DNA from: Phenylobacterium glaciei
Lineage (GTDB): Bacteria > Pseudomonadota > Alphaproteobacteria > Caulobacterales > Caulobacteraceae
Assembly: GCF_016772415.1 (NCBI RefSeq)
Contig: NZ_JAGSGD010000001.1
Span: 620,001-684,000, forward strand
Length of the DNA: 64,000 nucleotides
Direction of reading: 5' to 3'
Below, piece after piece: positions 1-7,686 of the stretch (the stretch's first letter is position 1; every line of letters starts with the position of its first letter). Below the pieces are notes generated by a model. That model was given only the letters and a program-made list of their open reading frames with translations. It ran no database searches and had not been told where the DNA came from. The position numbers were made by a program, and so were the translations under genes.

Positions 1-283
1 CGGAGAGGGCGCCCAGCATGGCTTTGGCGATCCCCCGCCGCTGGAAGGCCTCGTCGACGTCGACGGCGTAGATGAAGAAGCTGGTCTTCTCGAAGCGGCG
101 CAGGACGTGGCCATAGACGAAGCCGACCGGGACCTGATCCTCCAGGGCGACGACGCTCACCAGGTCGGTGTCGGCCAGGTGGCGGGTGGCCGCTTGCTGG
201 GTCAGCGGGCCTTCCTCGGCCAGGTGGTCGACGGCGGCCATGAGCAGGGCCTCGTCGCCCGCCTTCAGGACGCGGATCTCCAT
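1..283 (-). CDS. GNAT-family N-acetyltransferase (partial, cut by window edge)
   Basis: The first 94 codons are visible on the minus strand, beginning MEIRVLKAGDEALL; the C-terminus lies beyond base 1. The stretch FQRRGIAKAMLGAL near the edge carries the R-R-G-I-A version of the Q/RxxGxG/A acetyl-CoA pyrophosphate loop of GNAT enzymes, preceded by a hydrophobic beta strand (FFIYAVDVD) typical of beta4. GNAT enzymes transfer an acetyl group from acetyl-CoA to an amine; the substrate cannot be read here. The ATG overlaps the stop of the upstream secreted protein gene by one base (TGATG), so the two are probably co-translated. Confidence 0.75.
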   Translation of the reverse strand, partial: MEIRVLKAGDEALLMAAVDHLAEEGPLTQQAATRHLADTDLVSVVALEDQVPVGFVYGHVLRRFEKTSFFIYAVDVDEAFQRRGIAKAMLGALS

Positions 284-597
284 CAGCGGAACGCGAAGCT
301 GAGCTTGGCGCCGAGGAAGCGGCCCTGGCTGTCGAAGCCGTGGGCCGAGCCGATGGCCTCGTCGGCACGGGGCTGCAGGCCGCAGAGGAAGCCCAGGGAG
401 GCCGTGGCTGTCCGTGCGAAGCTGTGGTCCACCGACGTCTTGGCGATGCCCGCCTGTCGCAGGGCGTGGGCCTGTGCGACCTCCGGGGCGATGGAGACGC
501 GGGGGGCTGAGAACACCGCCGAGGTCAGGCTGGTCTGGGCCTGGGCGGCGCCGGCGAGACTGGCGAGGGCGGCGGCGGTGAGCAGCAGGCGGGTCAT
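283..597 (-). CDS. Small secreted protein, function unknown
   Basis: 104 residues. The N-terminus MTRLLLTAAALASLAGAAQA is a clear Sec signal peptide with an AQA cleavage site, leaving a mature protein of about 84 residues with one cysteine and no family I recognise. The ATG is preceded by AAGGAG at good spacing. It overlaps the following GNAT gene by one base and is divergent from the methyltransferase-fold gene at 677. A periplasmic role is inferred from the signal peptide only. Confidence 0.65.
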   Translation of the reverse strand: MTRLLLTAAALASLAGAAQAQTSLTSAVFSAPRVSIAPEVAQAHALRQAGIAKTSVDHSFARTATASLGFLCGLQPRADEAIGSAHGFDSQGRFLGAKLSFAFR

Positions 598-676
598 GGC
601 GGGCTCCTTGGGCGGCTATCAGATCAGTTCGCGCGGCGGCTGGCGAGGTTACGTGCCGCTGAGCTAAAGAGACGCC

Positions 677-1345
677 ATGATCCCCTGGGAACACCTGGAC
701 ACCGCGAGCGTCCCCGACGACGGCGGCGAACTGCGGCTGATGCGGCGGGGCGCCGAGTACTCGATCATGTCCGGCGCCATCGAGCTGATGAACAGCCGGC
801 TGAGCGGATCGGAGGCGGCCCTGGCCACCCTGGCCATCGCCCGCGTGGGAGCCGCCGCCCGCGTGCTGATCGGCGGCTATGGCATGGGCTTCACCCTGAG
901 GGCGGCGCTCGCGGCCCTGGGGCCCAAGGCCAAGGTCGTGGTGGGGGAACTGGTCCCGCAGGTGGTGGACTGGGCCCGGGGGCCGATGGCGCACCTGTCG
1001 GCCGGCTGCCTGGAGGACCCACGGGTCAGTGTGGCGCTGGGCGACGTGGGGCTGGCGATCCGCGCCGGGGCCAAGGCCTATGACGCCATCCTGCTGGACG
1101 TGGACAATGGGCCCGAGGGGCTGAGCCGCAAGGGCAATGACGCGCTGTACGACCGCCAGGGGCTGGCGGCGGCGCGCGCGGCCCTGAGCAAGGGCGGCGT
1201 GCTGGCGGTGTGGTCCTCCGCGGCCAGCGAGGCCTTCACCCGGCGGCTGAAACAGGCGGGGTTCGCCGTGGAGGTGGTCGGCGTCCGCGCCGGCGGCGGC
1301 AAGCGCGGCGCGCGGCACGTGATCTGGCTGGCGGTGAATCCGTAA
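677..1345 (+). CDS. Spermidine synthase-like / class I methyltransferase-fold protein
   Basis: 222 residues. The order of motifs is that of the spermidine-synthase family: a glycine-rich nucleotide loop IGGYGMGFTLR (about residues 66-76), an acidic strand end VVGELVPQVV (about 88-97) and LLDVDNGPEG (about 139-148). This fold binds S-adenosylmethionine or its decarboxylated form. The protein is shorter than true SpeE (about 280 residues) and lacks the full N-terminal beta domain, so aminopropyl transfer is uncertain; a SAM-dependent methyltransferase is an equal possibility. No partner gene sits in the same operon; a repeat follows the stop. Confidence 0.65.
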   Translation: MIPWEHLDTASVPDDGGELRLMRRGAEYSIMSGAIELMNSRLSGSEAALATLAIARVGAAARVLIGGYGMGFTLRAALAALGPKAKVVVGELVPQVVDWARGPMAHLSAGCLEDPRVSVALGDVGLAIRAGAKAYDAILLDVDNGPEGLSRKGNDALYDRQGLAAARAALSKGGVLAVWSSAASEAFTRRLKQAGFAVEVVGVRAGGGKRGARHVIWLAVNP

Positions 1346-1416
1346 CTCCGCTCATCCCGGCGGGAGACCCTTGGGAGCAGGGCCGGACGAGGGGTCGATA
1401 GGCCTATCCAATTCAG

Positions 1417-1546
1417 GATCGTCATCCCCGGGCTTGTCCCGGGGACCCATGATCTCCGACTCGCCGCAGGGCGCACGGCGTTGTCGCGGTTTCTTGCGGC
1501 GCCACGGAGATCATGGGTGGCCGGGACAAGCCCGGCCATGACGATC
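1417..1546. repeat. Dispersed palindromic repeat type A, copy 1
   Basis: About 130 bp with outer arms GATCGTCAT / ATGACGATC and inner arms CCCATGATCTCCG / CGGAGATCATGGG, separated by a core of about 50 bases. The same arms recur at 2176-2304, 7487-7598 and 61831-61959. The left arm contains the nested palindrome CCCCGGG-CTTGT-CCCGGGG. The core of this copy is diverged from copies 2 and 4. Confidence 0.9.
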
Positions 1547-1587
1547 AATTGAGAGTTCAGTGTGACCCCATCCGGCCGGGCCGCCGG

Positions 1588-1764
1588 AACATTACACGCT
1601 CGTTAAGTACTGTTACTCGCGTGTCATGTATGTAGGTTTGGTAATTCCCTTAAATCTCTGTCATTACCTGGTATTCACAAGACTTACGAAGTCGACCCTC
1701 GTATCTCGAAGTCATCGGCGGCGCAACGCAGCCACACACATTCGAGACCTAGAGGGACCCCACC
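1588..1764 (+). promoter_or_regulatory. Upstream region of the first urcA gene
   Basis: Aligns without large gaps to the region before the second urcA gene: GTTAAGTA at 1602 (2353 in copy 2), then after the same 39-base spacing CTTAAATCTCTGTCATTAC at 1649 (2400 in copy 2), then AGTCATCGGCGGCG, then GACCTAGAGGGA just before the ATG. The regions between blocks have drifted, so the conserved blocks are likely promoter or leader elements. AGAGGGA serves as ribosome binding site. Confidence 0.6.
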
Positions 1765-2094
1765 ATGTTCAAGCTGACCCAGACCGTTTCCGGCATCGCT
1801 TCCCTGGCCCTGGCCGCCATTCCGATGCTGGCCCTGACCACCGCCGCCCACGCCGCCCCGATGGCCGTGAGCGTCGGCGACCTCTCCACCGCCGCTGGGG
1901 TCGCCGCCTTCGAACAACGCATCGACAAGGTCGCCACCAATGTCTGCCACGACCTCACCCAGGGCGTCGGCGCCCGGATGGTGAAGACCGACGGCTGCCG
2001 CGAGGCGGTCCGCGCCGAGGCCATCGGCAAGCTGAGCGCCACCCAGCGCAGCCAGATCGCCGCCAGCGGCGTGTCGGAACTCGCCGTTCGCTGA
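1765..2094 (+). CDS. UrcA family protein, first tandem copy
   Basis: 109 residues with a Sec signal peptide ending THAAHAAP-like (cleavage after TTAAHA, about residue 30). The mature part has the UrcA features: VGDL-S-TAAGVAAFEQRIDK, a helical central segment and two cysteines (VCHDL and DGCREAVRAEA) likely to form one disulfide in the periplasm. UrcA proteins are short exported proteins common in sphingomonads and Caulobacterales; their role is unknown. The second copy at 2517 has the same length and is about two thirds identical by eye. Transcribed from its own promoter and ended by a hairpin terminator. Confidence 0.85.
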   Translation: MFKLTQTVSGIASLALAAIPMLALTTAAHAAPMAVSVGDLSTAAGVAAFEQRIDKVATNVCHDLTQGVGARMVKTDGCREAVRAEAIGKLSATQRSQIAASGVSELAVR

Positions 2095-2133
2095 GGCCCC
2101 TCCTTCCTCCCCAGTCAGGAGGCCACAGCCTGG

Positions 2134-2162
2134 AAGCCCGCCCTCACCGGCGGGCTTCTTTG
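2134..2162 (+). terminator. Rho-independent terminator after first urcA
   Basis: Stem AAGCCCGCC / GGCGGGCTT with a short loop followed by CTTT. The same structure follows the second copy. Confidence 0.8.
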
Positions 2163-2175
2163 CGTTCGCACATCG

Positions 2176-2304
2176 ACCGTCATCCCCGGGCCTGTCCCGG
2201 GGATCCATGATCTCCGCCCTGCCGCAGGGCGCGCGACGTCGCCGCTGATCCTTGCTGGTCCACGGAGATCATGGGTGGCCGGGACAAGCCCGGCCATGAC
2301 GATC
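2176..2304. repeat. Dispersed palindromic repeat type A, copy 2
   Basis: Same arms as the copy at 1417. Its core (CAGGGCGCGCGACGTCGCCGC then GATCCTTGCTGG) is shared, inverted, with the copy at 61831, showing that the core as well as the arms is part of the element. It lies between the two urcA genes. Confidence 0.9.
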
Positions 2305-2338
2305 ATGGGTTTCAGCACGCCCGTTACACCCCTGCGCC

Positions 2339-2516
2339 ATTTGTTACCGTGCGTTAAGTAACGTGACATTTGTCACTAATATGTACTTTCCGTAATGATC
2401 TTAAATCTCTGTCATTACTTGAACTTCACGGGACATCGGCGAAGCAGGGGTCTATCTCAGCAGTCATCGGCGGCGTGTCGCCGCCCACCACATCGAAGAC
2501 CTAGAGGGAACCCCAC
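2339..2516 (+). promoter_or_regulatory. Upstream region of the second urcA gene
   Basis: Carries the blocks described for the first copy (GTTAAGTA at 2353, CTTAAATCTCTGTCATTAC at 2400, GACCTAGAGGGAA before the ATG). It also has a perfect 14-base palindrome GTGACATTTGTCAC at 2363-2376, which is not perfect in copy 1 and could be an operator of a CRP/FNR-like or other dimeric regulator. Confidence 0.55.
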
Positions 2517-2846
2517 ATGTCCAAGCTCACCAGCAAGATCGCTTCGGCCGCCACGCTCGCCCTGGCCGCCATCCCCATGCTCGCCTTGACCACCGCCGCC
2601 CACGCCGCCCCCATGACCCTGAAGGTCGGCGACCTCTCCTCGGCCGCCGGCGTCGCGGCCTTCGAGCAGCGCCTCGACAAGATCGCCAACACCATGTGCG
2701 CCGCCCAGCGCCAGGGTGTCGGGACCCGCATCGTCAACACCGACGGCTGCGTCGAGGCGGTCCGCGCCGAGGCGATGGACAACCTGACCCAGTCGCAACG
2801 CAGCCAGATCGCCGCCTACGGCCGCTCGGTGCTCGCCGCCCGCTGA
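2517..2846 (+). CDS. UrcA family protein, second tandem copy
   Basis: 109 residues, same architecture as the first copy: signal peptide ending TTAAHA, VGDLSSAAGVAAFEQRLDK, and cysteines in MCAAQ and DGCVEAVRAEA. The signal peptide core (LALAAIPMLALTTAAHAAPM) is identical to the first copy while the N- and C-terminal ends differ, so the pair arose by duplication and has since drifted. Function unknown; a small exported protein with one probable disulfide is what the sequence supports. Confidence 0.85.
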   Translation: MSKLTSKIASAATLALAAIPMLALTTAAHAAPMTLKVGDLSSAAGVAAFEQRLDKIANTMCAAQRQGVGTRIVNTDGCVEAVRAEAMDNLTQSQRSQIAAYGRSVLAAR

Positions 2847-2883
2847 GGCCCCTCCTTCCTCCCCAGTCAGGAAGCCACAGCCG

Positions 2884-2913
2884 AAAAGCCCGCCCTCCCC
2901 GGCGGGCTTTTTT
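2884..2913 (+). terminator. Rho-independent terminator after second urcA
   Basis: Stem AAAAGCCCGCC / GGCGGGCTTTT with continuing T run; equivalent of the hairpin at 2134. Confidence 0.85.
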
Positions 2914-2968
2914 GCGTTTGGCGGCCGCCCCGTCATGCGCCTAGCGTGACGGTTCAGGAGGACACGCC

Positions 2969-3934
2969 ATGCCCGAGTTCCGCACCCTCGACCTGCCCGA
3001 CATCTCGCTGCGCGTCGCCATGGAGGGATCGGGCCCCCTGGTGGTCCTGGTCCACGGCTTTCCGGAGAGCTGGTACAGCTGGCGCCACCAGATGGGGCCG
3101 ATCGCGGCCGCCGGCTTCACCGCCTGCGCCATCGACGTGCGCGGCTATGGCGGCTCGGGCAAGCCCGCCGACATCGCGGCCTATGACATGGAGCACATGG
3201 TGGGCGACGTCGCGGCCCTCATCGAACACCTGACGCCGGGCGAGAAGGCGGTGCTGGTGGGCCACGACTGGGGGGCGCCCATCGTCTGGAATTCGGCCCT
3301 GATCCGCCCCGACAAGGTCCGCGCCGTGGCCGGCCTGTCGGTGCCCTATACCGGCGTGCCGCGGGCGAGCTTCATGGACCTGGTGGACAAGGTGTTCACG
3401 CAGCGCGGCAAGTTCTTCTACCAGGCCTGGTTCCAGGACGTGGGGCCGCCCGAGGCCGAGCTGGAGGCCGATCCGCGCATGAGCATTCGCAAGTTCTACT
3501 ACGCCATCAGCGGCGACGCCCCGGACGGGACCTGGCCCAACGACAAGGTCCACGGCCAGAGCCTGCTCGACGGGCTGGTGGACCCCGATCCCTTCCCCGC
3601 CTGGCTGACCGAGGCCGACCTGGACTATTACGCCGCGGAGTTCGCGGGCTCGGGGTTCTTCGGGCCGCTCAGCCGCTACCGCAACCACCAGCGGGACTTC
3701 GAGTACCTGTCGAAATTCGAGGGCCGCAAGATCGAGCAGCCGTCGCTGTTCATCGGCGGGGAGCGCGACCTGGTGCTGTCCATGCTGGGCCGCGGCGACC
3801 TGCTGGCGATCATGGGCGAGGAGATGACCGACCTGCGCGGCGCCGACATCCTGGAGGGCTGCGGTCACTGGACCCAGCAGGAACGGCCCGAAGAGGTGAA
3901 CGCCCGGCTGATCCCCTGGCTGAAGGGCCTCTAG
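2969..3934 (+). CDS. Epoxide hydrolase-type alpha/beta hydrolase
   Basis: 321 residues. Soluble epoxide hydrolase motifs are all present: oxyanion HGFPE (residues 29-33), nucleophile Asp100 in VGHDWGAP, a cap domain with tyrosines (KFYYAISG, about 172-179; SRYRNH later), and the catalytic His in EGCGHWTQQERP near residue 300. The Asp-type nucleophile points to hydrolysis of an epoxide to a diol through an ester intermediate; haloalkane dehalogenase is less likely given the HGFPE/Tyr cap pattern. The ATG has AGGAGGA 7 bases upstream. Its TAG overlaps the stop of the convergent M20 gene inside a CTAG palindrome. Confidence 0.88.
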   Translation: MPEFRTLDLPDISLRVAMEGSGPLVVLVHGFPESWYSWRHQMGPIAAAGFTACAIDVRGYGGSGKPADIAAYDMEHMVGDVAALIEHLTPGEKAVLVGHDWGAPIVWNSALIRPDKVRAVAGLSVPYTGVPRASFMDLVDKVFTQRGKFFYQAWFQDVGPPEAELEADPRMSIRKFYYAISGDAPDGTWPNDKVHGQSLLDGLVDPDPFPAWLTEADLDYYAAEFAGSGFFGPLSRYRNHQRDFEYLSKFEGRKIEQPSLFIGGERDLVLSMLGRGDLLAIMGEEMTDLRGADILEGCGHWTQQERPEEVNARLIPWLKGL

Positions 3935-5127
3935 CGGGCGCTCGCCAGGTACTCCTCGGCGATGGCGGCGTGCAGGGCCACGCCGTGGGCCATGGCGTCC
4001 TCGTCCATGACCATGCGGTTGGAATGGCAACTGTGGGCGTGGGCGGGCTTCACCTCGGGTGGGGCGACTCCGAGGAAGACCATGCAGCCCGGCAGGCGCT
4101 GGAGCACATAGGACCAGTCCTCGGCCCCCATCACCGGGCTTGGCATGTCGCGATAGCCCTTCTCGCCGAGCAAGGCGCTGGTGACGCCCCTCACCCGCTC
4201 GACAAAGGCGGCGTTGTTGACGGTGACGGGGTAGCCGGCGGTGATCTCCACATGGCCCTCCATCTCGTGGGCCTCGGCGATCTTGGTGACGATGCGGCGG
4301 ATGCCCTCGTGGGCCTTGGCGCGCGCGCGTTCGGAGAAGGAGCGCAGGGTGCCCAGCATGTGGGCGCTCTCGGGGATGACGTTGTGGGTGGTGCCGGCCT
4401 CGATCTTGGCGATGGTCAGGACCACGGGATCGAAGGCGTCGATGCGCCGGGCCACGAGGGCCTGCAGCGCCATGACCATCTCGGCGGCCACCGGGATCGG
4501 GTCGCGGGCCAGGTGGGGCGTGGAGGCGTGGCCGCCCTGGCCCTTGATCGAGATGGCGATCTGGTCGGGCGCAGCCATGAAGGCGCCAGGCTTGCTCGCG
4601 ATCACCCCACTCGGGATATTGGGGCTGATGTGGATGGCGAAGGCGGCGGTGGGGGCCGGCGCCAGGTCCAGCAGGCCGTCCTCGATCATGTGGCGGGCGC
4701 CGAAGTCGCCCTCCTCTCCCGGCTGGAACATGAACTTCACGGTGCCGGCCAGGCGGTCGCGGTGGGCGTGCATCAGGTGGACGGCGGAGACCAGCATCGC
4801 AGTGTGGGCGTCGTGACCGCAGGCGTGCATGGCGCCCGGAATCCGCGACTTGAAGGGCACGTCGGTGTCCTCGTCCATGGGCAGGGCGTCCATGTCGCCG
4901 CGCAGCAGGATGGTGGCGCCGGCCGGGTCGCCCTTCAAGGTCACGATCAGGCCGGAGTTGGAGGTTCCCTGGACGATGTCGACATCCAGGCCCTGCAGGG
5001 CGGTGCGCACCGCCGCCGTCGTTCGGGGCAGGTTCAGGCCCAGCTCCGGGTGCTGGTGGATGTCGCGCCGGAAGGCGACGGTCTTGGATTGAAGCGCGCG
5101 GGCGTCTTCCAGCCAGGGGGTGGTCAT
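3931..5127 (-). CDS. M20 family metallopeptidase / amidohydrolase
   Basis: 398 residues, cytoplasmic. Metal-site motifs of the M20D (hippurate hydrolase / IAA-amino acid hydrolase) group are visible: GDMDALPM (77-84), HACGHDAH (101-108), FQPGEEGDFGA (about 135-146), the dimerisation domain with GGHAS, and a late HSCHSNRM metal-ligand region. These enzymes cleave N-acyl amino acids or similar amides with two zinc or manganese ions. I chose the ATG at 5127 because AGGAGGA sits 7 bases upstream; a longer in-frame extension has no comparable signal. Substrate is unknown. Confidence 0.88.
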   Translation of the reverse strand: MTTPWLEDARALQSKTVAFRRDIHQHPELGLNLPRTTAAVRTALQGLDVDIVQGTSNSGLIVTLKGDPAGATILLRGDMDALPMDEDTDVPFKSRIPGAMHACGHDAHTAMLVSAVHLMHAHRDRLAGTVKFMFQPGEEGDFGARHMIEDGLLDLAPAPTAAFAIHISPNIPSGVIASKPGAFMAAPDQIAISIKGQGGHASTPHLARDPIPVAAEMVMALQALVARRIDAFDPVVLTIAKIEAGTTHNVIPESAHMLGTLRSFSERARAKAHEGIRRIVTKIAEAHEMEGHVEITAGYPVTVNNAAFVERVRGVTSALLGEKGYRDMPSPVMGAEDWSYVLQRLPGCMVFLGVAPPEVKPAHAHSCHSNRMVMDEDAMAHGVALHAAIAEEYLASAR

Positions 5128-5183
5128 GGGCGATCCTCCTGGCGGCACGCTCTCACACACAGCGACGCCGCGCACCCCTGATG

Positions 5184-5792
5184 TCAGGCCGGCATAGCGA
5201 CCGGGGCGCCGGACAGGGCCGGGGCGGTGTCGCACAACCAGCGTTCGGCCTGGGCGAAGCCCGCCACAGCGCCGCGCACAATGTCGTCTCCGGCCTTTTC
5301 CGAGACCGCGGCCTCGCGCTCAAGGACCAGCACGAACTTGCGCCAGCGTTCACCGGTCTCCGCGCCATAGGGGTCGAGGAAGGATAGACCCCTCATATTC
5401 TGGCCGCGGGCGGTGACCTGGCGGGCGACGGCCTTCGCGTCCTGGGTCGCAGCCTCCAGGACGTAGAGACGGCCAAGGGCCTCGGCGGCGTTGGCGGGGG
5501 CGGCGATGCGGCGTCCGCTCTGGGGCTGGCCGCCGACGACGGCCAGATCGCTGGCCAGTTCCACCGTGCGGCGACGGCCGGCATAGCCCAGGCCGACAAT
5601 GCCGGCGAGCAGCGGGGCCATCCCCGCCTCGGCCCCGACATGCAGGGCGTGATAGCGCTCCACCAGCCGGCGGCGTTCGTCCGGGATCGCGATGCGCTCG
5701 ACCAGGTCGAGGCGAGCTTCCAGGCGCTGGTGTGCTTCAGCAGTGGCGGCGCGCAGCCGAGCGAGGACAGTTCCGACCATGTCGTTTTCCAT
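5184..5792 (-). CDS. Biliverdin-producing heme oxygenase-like protein
   Basis: 202 residues from the ATG at 5792. The N-terminus reads LRAATAEAHQRLEARLDL, with His21 in the position of the proximal heme ligand of bacterial heme oxygenases, and the distal helix region contains GRLYVLEAATQDAK and RGLSFLDPYG. The length fits HmuO/BphO-type enzymes, which open heme to biliverdin with release of iron. No bacteriophytochrome or TonB heme receptor is adjacent, so the use (iron recovery or chromophore supply) is open. It lies 63 bases downstream of the LysR gene on the same strand. Confidence 0.72.
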   Translation of the reverse strand: MENDMVGTVLARLRAATAEAHQRLEARLDLVERIAIPDERRRLVERYHALHVGAEAGMAPLLAGIVGLGYAGRRRTVELASDLAVVGGQPQSGRRIAAPANAAEALGRLYVLEAATQDAKAVARQVTARGQNMRGLSFLDPYGAETGERWRKFVLVLEREAAVSEKAGDDIVRGAVAGFAQAERWLCDTAPALSGAPVAMPA

Positions 5793-5855
5793 GAGCGCAC
5801 CCCCCGAGCTAGGACTAGCGAGGGCCCAAATGGCTGTCCGTCCGATGTGCAACGG

Positions 5856-6734
5856 TCAGCCGGCGGTAAGCGCCGTGGCCAGCCAATCGATGAAAAGGCC
5901 AGCAGACGCCGACTGGTAGCGCTCTCCGGAGGGAATAGCCACCAAGCCTTGCGGAAAGGGCGCGAAGCCGCAGGGCGCGCGCAGGCGGCCGTCGGCCAGT
6001 TCGGCGGCGATCAGCCGCTGCTCCACCAGGGCGACGCCCAGCCCGGTGAGGGCCGCCTCGATGCAGAGGTGGGTGTGGGGGAAGCTGATTTCGGTGGCTC
6101 CGGCGACCCGGCGGCCCGTCGCGTCGCGCCACTGGTCCCAGGCGCTGGAGGTGAAGTCGTGGGCGATGCGGCAGGGCACGACGATGTCGGCGCCCAGCAC
6201 GTCATCGATCGGATAGCCCGGCGCGCAGACCGGACCGAAGGCCACCGGCGCCAGCGGAATGGCGCGGGCCTGGTCGGCGGCGGGGAAGGCCTTCCAGTCC
6301 CAGGCGATCACCAGGTCGGCGCCTTCGTCGCGCATCTCCCGGGCCGAGGTCATGGAGAGGCGGACGCGGATCTCCGGATGGGCGCGGTAGAAGTCGGCCA
6401 GGCGCGGGGCCAGCCAGCGGGTGGCGAAGGTGGCGCTGCAGGCCACATGGACGCCGGGACCGCGGGCCTCGTCGCGTACGCGCCGCCAGCCCTGTTCCAG
6501 GCGGTCCAGGGCCTCGGACACCACCGCCTGCAGGGCTTGGCCCTGCGCGTTCAGGCGCAGACCGGCGCCGGCCTTGTCGAACAGGGGGACGCCCAGGTGG
6601 TCCTGCAGGCTACGGATCTGGCGGCTGACCGCGCCATGGGTGCGGGAGAGCTCCTCGGCGGCGCGGGTCACCGAACCCAGGCGGGCGGTGGCGTCGAAGG
6701 ACCGGAGGGCCGAGAGGGGCGGAAGCTGGCGCAT
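5856..6734 (-). CDS. LysR-family transcriptional regulator (GcvA-like)
   Basis: 292 residues. Winged helix-turn-helix at residues about 6-63: LSALRSFDATARLGSVTRAAEELSRTHGAVSRQIRSLQ split into the usual LysR helices, then DHLGVPLFDK. The effector domain starts about residue 92 (GVHVACSATFATRWLAPRL), a wording typical of the GcvA/AmpR branch. It is divergent from the split-barrel protein at 6828 and upstream of the heme oxygenase gene, so one or both may be its targets. A perfect palindrome with T-N11-A form lies 3 bases before its ATG and probably mediates autoregulation. Confidence 0.9.
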   Translation of the reverse strand: MRQLPPLSALRSFDATARLGSVTRAAEELSRTHGAVSRQIRSLQDHLGVPLFDKAGAGLRLNAQGQALQAVVSEALDRLEQGWRRVRDEARGPGVHVACSATFATRWLAPRLADFYRAHPEIRVRLSMTSAREMRDEGADLVIAWDWKAFPAADQARAIPLAPVAFGPVCAPGYPIDDVLGADIVVPCRIAHDFTSSAWDQWRDATGRRVAGATEISFPHTHLCIEAALTGLGVALVEQRLIAAELADGRLRAPCGFAPFPQGLVAIPSGERYQSASAGLFIDWLATALTAG

Positions 6735-6736
6735 CT

Positions 6737-6751
6737 GTGAGAAATTCTCAC
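6737..6751. promoter_or_regulatory. Candidate LysR operator
   Basis: Perfect 15-base palindrome GTGAGAAATTCTCAC. The inner 13 bases have the T-N11-A form expected for LysR-type regulators. It sits immediately before the lysR start codon and within the divergent intergenic region, consistent with binding by the product of the gene at 5856-6734. Confidence 0.6.
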
Positions 6752-6827
6752 CGATGGCGGCGGCTTAGTCAATTCTATTGGCTCTGAGACAGGTCCATGG
6801 TGACCACCTGGTGATGAAAGCTCACAC

Positions 6828-7439
6828 ATGCCCGTCCTGACCACGATCGAAGACCTGGAAGCCCTCTACGGCCAGCCCGGCCCAACCTCCACCCTCAAGG
6901 AGCTGGATCACCTGAACGCCGAGTACCGCGCGGTGATCGAGGCCTCGCCCTTCGCGGCGCTCGCGACGGTGGGGCCCGAGGGCCTGGATTGCTCGCCGCG
7001 CGGAGACGCCGGCGAGGTGGTGCGGATCGCCGACGCGAGGACCCTGCTGATGCCCGACCGGCGGGGCAACAACCGGGCCGACTCCCTGCGCAATATCGTG
7101 CGTGATCCCCGCGTGGCGTTGCTGTTCCTGATCCCCGGCTCGGGCTCGACCCTGCGGGTGAACGGGCGGGCGGAACTGCGGACGGACGCCGATCTGCTGG
7201 AGACCTTCCGCATGGAGAGCAAGCCGCCCCGCTGCGTGATCGTGATCACCATCGACACCGTCTTTTTCCAGTGCGCGCGGGCGGTGATCCGGGCCGACCT
7301 GTGGAACCGCGCCAAGCAGGTGGACCCGGCGCGGTTGCCCAGCGCCGGCCAGATGCTGAGCGCGGCGAGTTCGGGCGTGCAGGGCGGGGCCGACTACGAC
7401 GCCGCGTGGCCCGCGCGGGCGGCGGCGAGCCTGTGGTGA
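6828..7439 (+). CDS. Pyridoxamine 5'-phosphate oxidase family (FMN split-barrel) protein
   Basis: 203 residues. The pattern SPFAALATVGPEGLDCSPRGD, LLMPDRRGNNRADSLRNIVRDPRVALLFLIPG and LRVNGRAEL matches the MSMEG_1061-type group of the pyridoxamine phosphate oxidase-like split barrel, which binds FMN or F420 and usually acts as an oxidoreductase rather than in B6 synthesis. The divergent LysR neighbour is the likely regulator. Some split-barrel proteins (HugZ/HutZ) degrade heme, and a heme oxygenase gene is two genes away, but this protein has no HugZ C-terminal loop that I can identify. Confidence 0.82.
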   Translation: MPVLTTIEDLEALYGQPGPTSTLKELDHLNAEYRAVIEASPFAALATVGPEGLDCSPRGDAGEVVRIADARTLLMPDRRGNNRADSLRNIVRDPRVALLFLIPGSGSTLRVNGRAELRTDADLLETFRMESKPPRCVIVITIDTVFFQCARAVIRADLWNRAKQVDPARLPSAGQMLSAASSGVQGGADYDAAWPARAAASLW

Positions 7440-7486
7440 GGGACGCGGAGAGGGCCTGATCACAGGGGCCAAGGCGCCCCACCACC

Positions 7487-7598
7487 ATCGTCATCCCCGG
7501 GCTTGTCCCGGGGACCCATGATCTCCGCTTGAGCCCAGATGTCGCCAACCTCGCGGCCGCGAGCAGCCTCCGCCACGGAGATCATGGGTGGCCGGGAC
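7487..7598. repeat. Dispersed palindromic repeat type A, copy 3, right end missing
   Basis: The left arm ATCGTCATCCCCGGG and the inner arms CCCATGATCTCCG / CGGAGATCATGGG are intact, but the sequence leaves the element at GGCCGGGAC (7598), so the final CAAGCCCGGCCATGACGATC of the other copies is absent. The core is also unlike the other copies. The break lies about 90 bp before the AbgT transporter gene and may mark a rearrangement end point. Confidence 0.85.
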
Positions 7599-7686
7599 CG
7601 CCTCGTTCCGCGCCAGATCGATCCGGTCGGCCTCTACCCCACCGCGCACCGCTCGACACGCCTTTCGAGCGATGATTGGATTGGCC

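Noticed and set aside
1078..1548. Reading frame with MAGLVPATHDLRG-like translation
   Set aside because: It is a translation of the type A repeat plus antisense of the spermidine-synthase-like gene; such peptides are a known artefact of this repeat. The similar frame at 2115-2369 is rejected for the same reason.
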